NCBI GenBank assembly: GCA_027605045.1 | Contig: JAQFWX010000011.1 | Coordinates: 806,001-870,000, forward strand | Origin: Phallus indusiatus | Taxonomy: Eukaryota; Basidiomycota; Agaricomycetes; Phallales; Phallaceae | Direction: 5' to 3' | Length of the DNA stretch: 64,000 nt | Shown here: positions 45,607-58,483 of the stretch, piece after piece | How positions within the stretch are numbered: position 1 is the stretch's first letter | Layout: each line of letters opens with the position of its first letter | The notes under the pieces: model-generated | What the model was told of the DNA's origin: nothing | What the model saw: only the letters and a program-made list of their open reading frames with translations | Databases searched by the model: none | Made by a program: the position numbers and the translations under genes

Positions 45607-48600
45607 TTATGATTATAAATTTAAATGTACCAGAAAGCATGTGGAGATAATGTCCATCGATGGACTGAGCATGTGTTTTTTCAGCAGGTGCACAAGCGCA
45701 TTACGATAGTTGTAAGAGCGAGTCACCTGAATACGGGTGTGTGAGCATATGCGTTCACTGTGGTTTACCCCGAGCTAATCCTCCATAACTTTATTAAACC
45801 GCATGACTCAATTTTTTCTGTGTGTGCGCTCTCGCGCGTACCGGTTCCCTTGTGACTAAATTGGAAGGCAAGATATGTAAATGAAAACTCAATGCACCCA
45901 AGAGCTAGACGGCATACATTGTATCTTAGATAGAGAGCTTGATACCCGATAAACGATAATTGGACGGTTGCGCCCGTCTATTAACGCTGTATCTTTTCCA
46001 GAAAGTACTCAATACATAGTACATTTAGTTGAAACATACAACGAGAAGTGAACTAGTGACCGGTGACCGATTCAGAAAGTGGGTGCCCCTTTCTTCTGCA
46101 AATTTGGAGAAGACTGAAGCTACACAGGACGGGAAGAACATGAGCTGATCTAAAGCTGATCACTGTTTTTATCAATTCGACCAGATGGGGTAACTGTGGG
46201 GAAGTGGATGACGGGCCGGAGGGGTAATAACAGATTCTTCAGAGAGAATGATGGTTCAGAATAGCTTGATTCCTGCGATCAGTCGGCGCGGTGAGAGGCC
46301 CAGTCAGAGAAAAGCTGAATGGATGTTCGACCGGGGGAATTCAATTGATGTGAGGCCATAAATACAAAGAAGGAGCACTTTTGCTTTCCACTCGTGACTT
46401 TGAAAGCTAGACACGTGGTCCCTTTCATTCGACAATTACATCCGTCTTGTTTTTATCCAATATGCGCATGCAACGGTCATCCGAAATCAAGCAGCTGTCG
46501 CATGCGAAACACTAACCGAGATGTCGAATTGGGATGGAAAACTGCAAACCGTTAGTCACAAGGGTATCCACTTTACATTGTGGCTGATACACAAGTATTG
46601 CAAATTAATTGGTTTTGAGTTTTGTCAACATAGCGCATGTGACGATTTTCAGGGGAACGAGGATTACATAGAGACCAATAGCCGTTAACGTACGCCTGTC
46701 CTTTTGCTCTCCGTAGATTCAGCGATTTGTCGCGATTGTTGAGATTTTCCAAAGGGCAACACATGACGCGCAATGGCCAAGTACTGCAAAATCGGCGAAT
46801 CCGTAAATGGAACGTCGAAATCGATCCAAGTTTTAGTTTTAATAAGAAGTTATCATTATGAGAACGAGTTACTTGACCCGAAGTTTGACCTCAAGGATAA
46901 GAGTAATGGCAGAATTAGTGGGCAGCTGCAAGTGCAGGGTTTGATACGGACTTGAGCTTGAAAACGGGCCGCTTTCGGGGCCGAGTACGTGCTACAATCC
47001 TGAAGACTATTTCCTTGACCTTTGTGTGGAAGTCAGAGGCTGTGGCATTAAACAATACTTTGAAGCTGATTAAAAGAGCAGGCTGCCTCACATTTATTGG
47101 ATGATTATATAATAATGATCAATCTGTGACATGTGCCAGTGAGTGACAGCGTCAACCAATGGTAAACCAGTGGACCAAAATAATAGCAGACATTACCACT
47201 GTAGACTATTTCCATTCGACGGCATAATACGATAAAGTGAGGGTCTGTACTAAATGTATTCCCCCCCCTGTAGTTGCTAACACCCCGAAGTATTATTTTC
47301 TTTTCAAGCCTGGTACGAGCACCGGAGTTCATTATAACTTTAGTACTACCGCATGCTTACCATTGACACTGAGCAAAGAGTTTTTCAGAAGGGGCAATAT
47401 CAGTTATTAAATTAAATTCTCAACGTGTACCTTGGACGACCTGTGTTTAATACATCAAGCATCAAGGTTTGCATGGTAAGGGAGAAAGAAAAAAGGGGGC
47501 GTTGCCTGTGAAGCTCGGTTTTCAGCGGAACGACTCGGAGAGCGGCTGGAAAGTCGTTGCAGGGTCGTCTAGATCTCTTACGCCGGTAAAGATACCCGCA
47601 AAACAAAACCAGACCTTAAGTCTCTTTTTTAGAAGGTGTAGTGGGTATTTCTCTTTCCCTCTTCATTTCAATCAGATAACAAATTTCGCCAGGGTTAAAA
47701 AAAAAACCAGCCTGAGAGCCTGAAATGAGAATTCCTTTGAAATTAGAACCAACTTTGTAGCAAAACGGGCCCCTCCGATTGTTCCATAATGCGTTTGGAA
47801 CTGCATTAACCAGTTTTCCTCTGCCCATTCGCAGCTGAATCTCCGTCGTACGGAGTCACCGTGTTTGAGAAGAAGGATTAGTGGACGAGTCAACAAATTA
47901 TGATCACTTTTTCCCTTTTGTCAAAGCCCATGAACGGTTTAGGAAATCAGGCTACCCAGGTCGATTGATATCGGCAGTGCTGCGCCCGCATAAAAATGGT
48001 ATAAGAATGCGAAAGGGAGGTTTCAACGAGCTCGGCTTGCAAGTATCCGAACAAAGGAAAAGAAAACGAAATAAAGCGTTATTTTCAGTTTTCATAACTA
48101 CATGCTGCTGCTGTTGCTAATTAGACCCTACTGACATTTTTGTATTCATGGCAACGTCGGCGAACAAGGAATGAAATTTTGTTCGGAAAAGAGGCAAAGA
48201 CACTGTTATTCAAATGCTCTGGCATCCCTCTTTCCCCCTCCCCTTTCTTCTTAATCAGAAACCTCGCCCGTGGTTCGGATCCATTAGGGCCTTTCCGATG
48301 GTCAGTTATGAGAAAGTATAGGATGTTTATATTTAAGTATCATTGATCACCCATACCCAAGATTGCATAGCTCCTTGGGCCGGAGTCGAGAGATATCGGG
48401 AAGGAAGTGAGGAAATGTTCAGTTACTCTGGAGATCGTATTAGGATCCAAGACTGCTTTCGGATCCGGGATCAGATTTACTGATCCTTTTCACGGAGAAA
48501 TGCGGTACTGCCAAATATTTTGAGCAAGTACTCGCTGTGCACACATGCCTAGTGAAAACAGAAGGTTGATATTACAAGCTAGGGTTGCCTGGAATCAGCT

Positions 48601-49630
48601 GCAAGTTTTTTTTTGCCTGTTCTGCTTTATTGCAAATGCATATTTTAGTAGTCGGAGCGGCTGCTCCGGGCATACTGAAGAATGGATATGATGAGTGCAC
48701 AAGTGTGAAATAATGGAGCATCACCGGCAGACTGAGCACTGACTATATAGTATGGTTTGATTTGATTTAATTTGCTTGATTTCCAATTTATTTTGATATA
48801 GCAATATAGGTAAGAACGAGCTTAGAGACGCCAAAGGGGAAGGACAGAGAAAGAGAAAATTGGGAAGTTGTGAAACTAAATTCGTGCTGTGCAACACTGA
48901 ACTTGCAGTACCCCGACTCAGTTGGGTATCAATAGTCAATATTAATAATTGATAGTGATAATGATAATGATAAAAATAAGATAGAGACCAGGTCTGAAGG
49001 GAAAGGACTTGCCCTGGATTGCAGTTATCAACATATGCTCTTATTACTGCGTATGAAAGAGACGCTGTGCGCTGCTTGTATGTGTATCTTTGGCGAGGCA
49101 GCCTTGGAAGTGACACACCAAGCTTTCACAAAAAGGACGAAGATTAGAAAAGAAACTAAATATTATTTTTGCTTTTTTTCTTCTTCATAAAATTTTTTGG
49201 TATATTTTAGTCCGCAAAGCTTGGAAGGAGAGCTGCTGAACGATTCATTTGGCGGGTTCATAAGGAACAGAAAAAAATTGCAGTGGAATTGGTCGGAGCG
49301 GACTACCGTTGACACCAGAAAATTATCGGACGGATTTACTCTGGGGCAGAGTGAAAAGAAAGGAAGAGTCGAGTCGAGAGGGAAAAAAAAGAAATAGAGT
49401 ACGAATTCTTCCAGAGAACCGGTTGGCGCAGGGCTCGGATAAAATGTATATGACATAATACGTGAGGAATAATAAAAATAATAATAATAATAATTACATA
49501 TTATCATTATTTATTATGTGACCAATTATGTGACACGACCTGCTTCAGGACCGACCTGAGGAGAGAGTTCGTATCCTTTTTGCCTGCTCTGTCGGTTTTC
49601 TGAAAGCTCAGTCCATTTTCGCTTATAAAG
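45607..49630. other. Gene-poor block, right part, and bZIP promoter
   Basis: 4.0 kb with only short incidental frames (for example 46573-46773, 47105-47332, 47881-48120, 48721-49116), none with recognisable domains. Simple repeats occur: GATAAT units near 48955-48975 and (AAT)n at 49468-49494. The right end is the long upstream region of the bZIP gene. No RNA gene was found. Confidence 0.5.
49468..49494. repeat. (AAT)n microsatellite
   Basis: Slightly interrupted AAT trinucleotide run about 140 bp upstream of the bZIP start codon. Confidence 0.8.
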
Positions 49631-51767
49631 ATGCGAATCAGATCCTCCTCCTCCTCCCCGTCTGCTCTCTCGCTCGGTCCCCTCCCTCCAGCTCCAATCC
49701 CTTCTGTTGCTACTCCAGTACATTCCCCGAGCCCATCAAGCCCGAACTCGAGTCCAAGCTCTACCCCAACCCCAGTCTCAGTCTCAGGCAGAGAATTAAC
49801 CCCGTTCGACGAGCTCCCCATGTCTCATTTGATATCTTTCCCGCTCATCGACTCCCCGACTTCTCCAGATCCCAAACATCATCACCATAGTCATGATCAG
49901 CCCTTTGAATCCTTCAATTCGATTCAGAACCCATTCTCTGCCTTTCACGGCTCGTCTGCTCTACTTCGAGATGCTTTCGACTACTATCGTCTGCCAAACA
50001 ACAACCCAACACCCATCTCAGATGCTTTGAACATGTCTCTCCATGGCTCGGCCTTTAAAGCACAACTTCATTCAATCCACGACATCTCCTCAGCCCTCTC
50101 CTTCCAGCACCAGCACCAACCGTGTATCCCAACTGCTCAGCTTTTCTCACCCGCTGCTAATACTCCTACAAATGTCGCTGCTTCTTCTTCTCAGGTTGCA
50201 GCTTCTCCATCTCCTATTTCCCCCCTCCTCCTACCCTTGACATCATCTTCCTCATCAACTATAGATGATCAGTGCAGTGGTTCTCGCTCCTCCCATATGT
50301 TTACGGAATCAGTTGGTCAAATCGTCATTCCTCCTTCTACTACAGCCTCCAACTCTTCCTCCTCACCCATCTCCCAATCTCAACAATCTCCCAAAAAGCG
50401 CCCCCCGCGCGCAACCGTCTCCACGAAAGACTTTGTTCCCCCGGATGTCACCGGTCTCTCCAAGCGTGAAGCTCGTTTGGTGAAAAACCGTGCCGCCGCC
50501 TTTCTTAGCCGTCAGCGCAAGCGTGAAGAATTTGAATGCATGGAATTGTCAGTTCACCTCTCTCCCCCCTTCATACAAACCCCTGACCTAACCTTACCCT
50601 CTCTATCAATTCGCTTCTAGACGCGTAGCTCAATTGGAGCAAGAAAACGCTCGTCTTCTATCAATGACACAGCAATACTCCTCATCGTCATCTTCCCGCT
50701 CTCCCTCTCCAGTTCAACCATCCAGCAAACACCCTAAAATTAATTCAGCCGAGCCGTCCGACTCAGATAATCTTCGTGGTCTCCTTGCAGAGTCCAGAGC
50801 CCGAGCGGCCGAGCTAGAGAAAGAATTGGAACGATTGCGTTCAAATGCGACTTCTTCTTCCCCTTGCCCTTCTTCCGAGTCGGGCTCCGAGGTCGGTTCT
50901 CCAGCAAGGGGGGCCATTCAAATCAAACGCGAGACGGCCCCACCAGAACTTATTCCAAGACGCACCAGTGCCAGTTTATTTGGAGTAGTTCTCCTTTGTG
51001 CTCTCCCAAGTCTTCTTTCACTTCCAGCTCCTATCATGCCACATGCTGCTAGCCGATTCAGTTTTACCCCTGGTCCCGGATCGGTCAATCATCAACCTCA
51101 TGGAGCTGAATCGCTATTGGACTGGCCTGGAATGGACATTGACGATGACGCCTCCGGCTCCCGGCGTAAGGTTAATTTGCCATTATCTTTCCTGAACAGT
51201 CAGAATGATCTTCTACAACAAAACTTTATGAACGGCGGAGGCCCAGATCTGTCGCTGTTACCCCCAATTCCCCCAGATTTTGAAGCCGGGTCCGAAGCGG
51301 AATTTGATGTCAGCTTTATGGCTTCTCCAAATGAAGGGAAGATCCGCGTTCGTATTGAAAGACCATCTTCACCGCCCTCATCGTCGTCGTCGTCGTCATC
51401 ATCGGCTCCGGTACCAATCTCGAGTTCGTCGGGTTCTGGTTCCGCCACTAGCGGGAGAATATGCCCAATGACCGGTTCTAGTCCAATATCCCCGACTTTA
51501 GACAGTCCTTCATTTGCTCATTCGTCCCCCTCCGATGGATGGGATCTCGATTTTAGTGCACCTGACCATGCTGCACAAGGTCTCATGTGGGATTCACCAT
51601 CGGCTGGTGCTGCTCCTGGCGCCAATGTCGATCTCGCAATATTTGCTTCAGATGTTTCTGCTTCCAGTAGCAGCAGTACTAGCAGTCGCCGACGAGTACG
51701 CATTGCTCTCAAAAGCGGCCCTGTTGCCGGTGCCGAAGGTGGAGAATGGGAAGTCGAAGTTTGCTAA
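49631..51767 (+). CDS. bZIP transcription factor, possibly membrane-anchored
   Basis: Two exons, 49631-50547 and 50621-51767, total 2064 nt (687 aa). A Ser/Pro-rich N-terminus leads to the basic region SKREARLVKNRAAAFLSRQR (about residues 272-291), directly continued by a leucine zipper MELRVAQLEQENARL across the intron; the junction TT|A restores the zipper Leu. The basic region, with an SRQRKR core, resembles the ATF6 / plant bZIP17-28 type more than HAC1. About 120 residues after the zipper, residues near 423-441 (SLFGVVLLCALPSLLSLPAP) are strongly hydrophobic and could span a membrane. The C-terminal third is acidic/Ser-rich with a poly-Ser run encoded by a TCG/TCA repeat at 51380-51402. 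Start ATG by position only. Confidence 0.85.
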
Positions 51768-54547
51768 AGTTCATTAATAAATGATATCTCATCTCTCCAT
51801 TGCGCATCTTCATATTACATTATGGCTTGTTGTCTTTTTATCTACACGTCTCCATCTACACATCCCGTCATGTATATTGTCAACATCTCTTTTCTGTTTT
51901 TCTTTCTTGTCGCATGGGTTTTTTTCCTGGTGTGATTTCTTTTTTGAATTTCCTTATTATCTTTTCTTCTTTTTATTTCGCCTTCGTCTTTACTTGCGGT
52001 TTTTTTTTTTTTCAATGTATATCACGTATAAGTGGGCTAAAGGGGATTTCCTTACTGCATTATATCATAAACATCAAATTATTTTTACGCTATGAGCAAA
52101 AACGGACCGTTATCTTGTAGCGGTCCGGTGACATCACTTTTAGAATCAAGAAGAACGACCGAAGTTACGGTGAGCAACGCGTGAAAAAATAAGAGTGCTT
52201 TGGCGAACAGGGGGTTCGAATTGAATTATTAGTACGCAACTGTCTCGGCGATGGGACTTGTCCGTAAGGTTCAAATAAGCAGCGCTATTTTATTGTCTAT
52301 ATCAAAAGAGGGGGTTAACATTGTGTATATCAATTGTTGCTTTTTGTATGCGTATACTTTTTAATCAGCCTATTAAAATCAAAGGGATCTACATACATTT
52401 TTAAATAAAGGTCGGTGAAGGTCAATTAATCCGAACGGCACACGCACACCCGGAATAACTGATCTGGGGCGTGATACGGACGTTGCCAATAGTATAACAA
52501 ATGCATCATTTATCCCCTGGGGGTGGTCCTTCGCAATAAGGGGAAACGGTACAAAAAAGATCTATCAACCGTGTGCCGTCTTTTAAGACCAACATGACTG
52601 TGAACTTGTGATCGCCTTTTCAAAGGTTGACATATGATTGGATAGAAGTCGGATAAGAAGAAGCAGTGCTATTCGGAGCGGCAAGTTGAAACTTGAGAAA
52701 GGGATTGTGCCCATGACATATTTATCTGGATTCGGTACCGATTTTCATTTTTTTTTCCATTCGGCAAACGTTCATATACTAATATTTGAATTGTCGAAGA
52801 AGCTTCTTGCATACGCTGGAGGAAGTGGAAATCTTTGTAATGAACCTTTTAGGGTCTGAACGTCCATTAAAGCCACTGTCAGACAATCTTTGGAATGCCG
52901 TTGTGGAATGGTGTAAAATATCTTTCTTTCTTTCTTTCTTTTTTCTTTGCCTATTTGAGCTGACATCATTTCTTGAGGAGCCAGATCCATTCGAAACTCT
53001 AGGTAAGTCTTATACATTGAGTAGAATCGTACCTTAACAGGGGGTAAAGTTTATGCAGAAGTGCCTTTCCTTTTGTCAAGCTTCAACTTTAAAGAAATCG
53101 CCGGCGCGGGGTATTAAATGGTTTTTGTAAAACCGGGTGCCTGACGAGAGATAACTTTGTTAAGTAGTACATACTAGAAATGATTAGACCGCAAAGGTAA
53201 AACAACGATTGGTTGTTACTGGTCGGTGAGATCAAAAGTAAGTGATCCACAGTAAGTGGATAGGAAGCTGTCTCCGGATGTCAGAGCGAGTCGAATTGTT
53301 CCTGTACTCGGTCGTAGAAATTAACGTCGCCCTTTCCGTCTAACATAGAGCTGTCTTGATCCCTTTTTTCGTGGTGTGACGATAACCTACTAAAGAGGAC
53401 ACAGTTGTGATCATTCTATAGCAGGAACTTGAAGCCTAGATTCTTCCTCGGAGTTGACTAAAATGCGAGGAAAAACGTAATATCCGTAGATGCAAGGCCG
53501 GGTAATATAAGGGTTTTCTGATCGGATGCGCTCTTCCATTTTGCAAGCATATATATAAGTCGGCTGATGCAATTCTGAGCAATATCTCGAAAGGACGGCT
53601 GGGTGAGCACTATCTCTACAAATTGTAATGTCGATCAAAGTAACTAATCGATAAAAGGAATTATTTACGGATAAACATCTTCATGGGACTGATGTCCTAT
53701 GACTAGTGACTAGTGGTTAGTGGCTCGTGAGGTAAGTCCTCGGGAATCAACAGTGTCCTGGGCTGACAATTGAGACCGCAACGAACTCCCCCAAAACCAA
53801 ATTTGGCGTATCCATTGGCGACGTCCGTACGGGAACTTGATACAGCATTGTGTCAAGAAGAACAATCCATGGCTGCTGCGTGAACTACTTGACAACAGCA
53901 AACTTTGACAGGCGCCTTGCTAATTCGCAAAAACGGAAGGAGGCAAGTTTTGCCTGCCTGAGGAGCCCTTTAGCGCGCTGCCTAGTACTCTCCATGATTT
54001 GATGCCCTATCAAGCTTCCAGTCTGAAATGAATAGAATGGTCTATAGCGACCAGAAAGAGGCGAGGCGGTGTGAATTGATTGGGCGACGGACAGGAAATC
54101 TGTCAAATCCAGTGCCGTCTCCGATGTGAAAAACTTGATTTAGATCCGCGTCGCGCAAGGCAAGCCAGTGAATAAGCAGAGGACAATGATAAAACATAAA
54201 AACAAAGAAACTCGTTGACCAAGAAAAATTTTTAGAGTGCTTGCTTTTTTATTTTTCTGAAGTAGTTTTGTAGACTGGCTTGTATAACGGCAGGTCATCG
54301 CAAAAGAAAATTTAATTATGATGTCGGAGTTCGAAAATTCCCTTAATACTCACTTTACCACGACGTGCCGTTTTCCCTCAATTGTCAATTGGACCACTGT
54401 TTCCTTCAGTTTCGCTCGATACCACACTTGCTTCGTCATATCCTATCTTCTTTGATTATTAGGGTTTTCATCGCACCACCTCACATCTCAGCATAATCAT
54501 TATTTTCATTTCTCGGCAGTTTATTCCAGAGCTGCTTCACCTTCCTC
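51768..54547. other. Long intergenic, bZIP 3' side and G-alpha promoter
   Basis: 2.8 kb between two plus-strand genes. It includes a pyrimidine-rich 3' region (51900-52015), a 7-bp perfect hairpin (CGGACCG / CGGTCCG, 52103-52127), and a CTTT microsatellite at about 52922-52945. Short frames (52638-52859, 53411-53638, 53885-54106) show nothing recognisable. The right end is pyrimidine-rich, as expected upstream of the G-alpha start. Confidence 0.5.
52922..52945. repeat. CTTT microsatellite
   Basis: Tandem CTTT units in the intergenic region upstream of the G-alpha gene; no function evident. Confidence 0.75.
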
Positions 54548-55997
54548 ATGGGTGTTTGTCAGAGTGCGCCGACGAGGGCCGAAAAGGAGCGGTCGGACGC
54601 AATTGATAAGCAGATTGACGATGACCACAAGAAATCTAAAAAGAGTGCAAAATCTTGCTTCTAGGTGCGTGGTCGTACTTCGTACGTCCTGTGTAGGCTG
54701 TACGGGCTATATTCATGGTTTCCTCTTGTCTTCGGAATCAGGGTCAGGTGAATCTGGAAAGTCAACGATTGTCAAGCAAATGAAGATCATTCACCAGGAT
54801 GGCTATAAACCCGAAGAACTAATTCCTTTCCGTTCTGTCGTTTATGATAATCTCATCGAGTCCGCTCAAGCTATTGTGAGGCAGATGCGCAAAATGGGGC
54901 TAAATCCAGAGAAGGAACAGAACAATGTGACGCTTTCTCGTATACCCGGCAACTTGTCTTTTGCTAATTTTTCTCCCAAAAGGCACACGCCGATTTGATT
55001 GCGGAATATGAAGTACAGGACGACCTTAAATTCCGCCTTTCGCCAGAAATCACACAAGCCATTCACAAACTTTGTCAAGACCCTGTATATGAGAAAGTTT
55101 TAGAACACACTTCAGATTTTTACTTGATGGACTCAGCAACCTAGTAAGACCCGATGCTATAGCTATTTTACCTCACGAGTTTAACACACTTTAGTTTCTT
55201 TGAAGCGGTCTTACGAATAGGGGAACCAGAGTATGTTCCTACAGAAACCGATGTATTAAGAGCTCGAAGAAAAACCTCAGGTATCGCCGAAACCAAATTT
55301 GCCATGGGCCAGGTAAAGCTGCAGTTTCTATGACGAAACCTTCGACTACATCTAACACAATATCTCTCTCTGTTCAGCTTTCCATTCACATGTTTGATGT
55401 GGGGGGTCAACGGTCGGAACGGAAGAAATGGATTCACTGCTTTGAATCCGTAACTTCGATTATTTTCTGCACGGCTCTAAGTGAATACGATCAAGTCCTC
55501 CTTGAAGAAGGTCGTCAGGTAAGTCCAAGATCCGCGTACAAGCCTTCGTCCTTCTTTTTTCTGATATGTATCTCGTTTTTACAGAACCGTATGATAGAAT
55601 CGCTAACCCTATTTGAGTCAGTCATCAACAGCCGATGGTTCTTACGGACGTCGATAATTCTATTTTTAAACAAAATCGATGTATTCAAACATAAGATTCC
55701 AAGAGTACCTCTTGAGAAATATTTCCAAGAATACACAGGGGGTCCAGATATAAACAAAGCAGCGAAGTATATCCTATGGCGGTTCATGCAGAAGAATCGA
55801 GCACGATTAAGTGTTTATCCACAGTATGTGATATTATCACTTATTCCTATTCTCTTGAAAAATCCTTATTCTTACTCTATCCCTCTTTCTTCTGCAGTTT
55901 AACGCAGTGTACGGATACCAGTAACGTTCGATTAGTGTTTGCGGCCGTCAAGGAGACAATTCTACAAAATGCGTTAAAGGACTCAGGCATCCTTTAA
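54548..55997 (+). CDS. Heterotrimeric G-protein alpha subunit, apparent frameshift in exon 1
   Basis: Membrane-associated GTPase of receptor signalling. The N-terminus MGVCQSAP has Gly2 and Cys4 for lipid attachment. All GTP motifs are visible: [18 protein letters not shown] (G1), the switch I region near [28 protein letters not shown] (G3), [14 protein letters not shown] (G4) and TCAT-equivalent [18 protein letters not shown] (G5). It ends KDSGIL, so the pertussis-type Cys is Ser. Introns interrupt G1 (54665-54741) and later positions. The start frame runs [16 protein letters not shown] and then hits TAG, whereas the expected ECKILLLG follows in a frame one base off at the A-run at 54638-54642. 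So the model is intact only if one base is missing there. Confidence 0.88.
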
Positions 55998-56794
55998 TCA
56001 TGCTTTCCGCCTAGATACTGACTTAGAAGATTCTCATCTATGTAAGTTCGTATATGACCCTTGACCGGGCCGCAAAGGCTGACTGTTGTCTTCAGCTACT
56101 TTCACTCTTTCCTCCGACTACATCCCCCATTCTCATCCCCACATGCTCACTTCCCCAATCCCATGGACCGACGACAGTATTGCGTTACTTTCATCTGGTG
56201 TAATTCGGGCACAACGGTGTTCTATAGCGTCGGCGTGATATTAGGATACCGCCATTTTGATAATGAGCTGTCACCCTACCCGGACCTCGCCACCCGGTCT
56301 GACCTGGAAACGAACGTTTTTTATGTCTCCCTTGCTTTCCGTTTCTTTTATATATATATATCCCACATTCAATCGTTTTTGCTTTATCTCTCTCCATCAT
56401 ACCACACCCTTTTTGATCTCTCGATTCTTTATTAACTCTCTTCGATGACCGGATGCACTTCACAGCACGAAACAATTACCCTATAGTATCAATTATCTCA
56501 TTTTTTTTCACGCCATCTCTCCTATGACATCATGTACAAACATCTGTACGTTATTAGCTATAGTAGTACTCTGGGTTTAGGTAACGACAGATTACGTTGT
56601 TATTTCGAGTTAGGTGGTTGTTCAGCCACCTTTAAGTTCTCTTTACGGCACTATCGTTATATTCACCTTGAATATGACCGCGCTCGGAAAGTGCGTCTTC
56701 GTCGCGAAACCTGAACCTCGTTAGTGTGGTCAGGAAAAGTCCTGAACCCTTGGCCAAAAGAATAGTCTTGTTAACAGAGTAATCGTAGGCGGAT
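55998..56794. other. Convergent intergenic
   Basis: Nearly 800 bp between the 3' ends of the G-alpha and coiled-coil genes. AT- and pyrimidine-rich, with a TA dinucleotide run near 56348-56362 and only incidental frames. Confidence 0.5.
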
Positions 56795-58483
56795 TCAACC
56801 TGTGTCTCTGGCGGTTCTATTGATCTGCAGTTGAGCAATTTGATGGTGAAGCTCGTCAATAGCAAGCTGTCTTCTATCGGCTTCTGCCCGAGCTTCTTCC
56901 AATTCGGCCTGAACGTGATTCATACGTGTCATGGCTGGTGTATTTGAGATCTCATCTTTCGTTGAACCGCATCCATTGACCTGTTTGAGCTTCAATGTAA
57001 AAATAAAATGAATTTTGCTAGCAAACTTACATTTCGCAGTTGCTCCTGGAGGTCGGTCATCGAATCTCTTAAAACCTGCTCTGTTGCAGAGGCAAGTAAT
57101 AGCTTTTGACGTAGCTCTTGTTCAGACTTGCGAAGTCTAGCTGTACATTCAAGAGAAGGAAGCTTTTATTGTTTCGGGTAATCTCACCTAATACACTCTT
57201 CCTCTAGGAGCAGGCATTGTCTCAGCTGTTCATCGTTCTTGTCATTTTCGGGAGGCACAAAGTTAGCGACCCTGTGGTGCTCTGCTTGAAAATCATTCGC
57301 GTCAATATTCAACGAATGATTTGGAGGCACAGTCATTTCGGGGGCTATAGTTCTGACATGCTCCTCTGTAGGAAAAGTTTCATACAAGAGCCTCTTTTCA
57401 TTATCAAGCTAGTGGTGCCATTGAGCTTTTTGAGCAAGAAAGGAAAAGGGAGAAGATTGTGTGGTGAAGTTACTTTTTCATGCAGTAAGGCCACCTCTGT
57501 CTGGAGCAATCGTTGACGATGAGCTGTTTCTTCGAGCTGGGAACTCGGATCTAAGGGTGGTATATTTTCATCCTTTGTGAAGGGATATTCTGGGGGAACC
57601 ACATTGTTATCTGACGTAGCGTGAGCGCCAGATTGGGCTGGGACGCCTTTCGGTTGAGATCCGTGTGCGTGACTAGAAACGCAGATGCATGGACGATAAC
57701 TTTGTATTTCAAAGTCCCTTCGTGCCAATTGGGCTTCGAGCATTGAAATCTAAGCACCCGAAGAAGGGTCATGAAAGGGAAGAAAATTGAAAAAGGGTAA
57801 GCCGGATTAAATTAGAATCCAAGAGGACCCACCTTAATATCTGACGAACGCTTAAGCTGTTTATGGTTGTTCTTATGAAACGCCAGTTGATTAACGAGCA
57901 TAGTGAGCAGATAAGTTTCGTTTTTGGGAGGGTGTGAGAGACCTTGGCACAGATCAGACTGAATTGGATCTTTTGGGGAGCACAAAACCTGAGTATGCTA
58001 CGGAGGGTTATGCATTAAGAGGAAACATAAAAACCTAGCGGAGCTGTCATGTGTATAGTTGCGTGAGGTAAATCATGATAATCATGAGCTATCTCGACTA
58101 AAAAAACGGTTGAAAGATTAGGGAAAAAGAGGGTTTTCGGACGTTCAAAATTGCGGATTGTAAGAATCTTGATTTTAGAGAGATTCTTAGATAATACGGC
58201 TACCTTTCTGAATAAGTAACTCCACGCCTTCTCGAAGCTCGTCCCTTTCAGTTTCAGCTGACTTGACCCGCTCTTTGAGCATGCGATATTTGGAATGAAG
58301 AGTGTGCATGCGGCGTTGGAGATCTTCCAGTTCCTGCTTGTGACTCAATTGGAGGGCGTCGATTGCGTCAAGAGTGGATACCAGCCGTGCACGGAGATTG
58401 GAGGAATACGCGTCAAGAGCCACAATTTGAGCTGTGTACGAGTCTGGAAAGCGGCGCACGGCGTGCTGGAAGAAAGACATCAA
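56795..58483 (-). CDS. Coiled-coil protein of unknown function
   Basis: Minus-strand gene of about seven exons. The first exon starts MMSFFQHAVRRFPDSYTAQI (the second ATG is equally possible) and forms a long helix (HKQELEDLQRRMHTLHSKYR, KERVKSAETERDELREG). Later exons include VEIAHDYHDLPHATIHM, MLEAQLARRDFEIQSYRP, QRLLQTEVALLHEK, QLRQCLLLEEECIR, RLRKSEQELRQKLLLASATE and a final coiled coil, QAELEEARAEADRRQLAIDE, ending QINRTARDTG. Mostly heptad-rich helix with a disordered Pro-rich middle. A scaffold or cytoskeletal role would fit, but nothing specific is recognisable. Exon limits are only partly fixed. Confidence 0.65.

Noticed and set aside
45113..45640. 175-codon minus-strand ORF read as one continuous protein
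   Set aside because: Its first half is out of frame with the more protein-like block starting at 45606, and its middle is a poly-T intron-like tract; only the last third was kept as a possible exon.
49007..49821. Minus-strand ORFs overlapping the start of the bZIP gene
   Set aside because: Antisense to the Ser/Pro-rich exon 1 and without motifs.
52103..52127. Hairpin CGGACCG/CGGTCCG as a terminator
   Set aside because: Bacterial-type terminators do not apply to a nuclear fungal gene; a 7-bp stem is also not rare by chance.
52190..52230. GGTTCGAATT as a tRNA B-box
   Set aside because: No matching A-box or cloverleaf could be folded around it.
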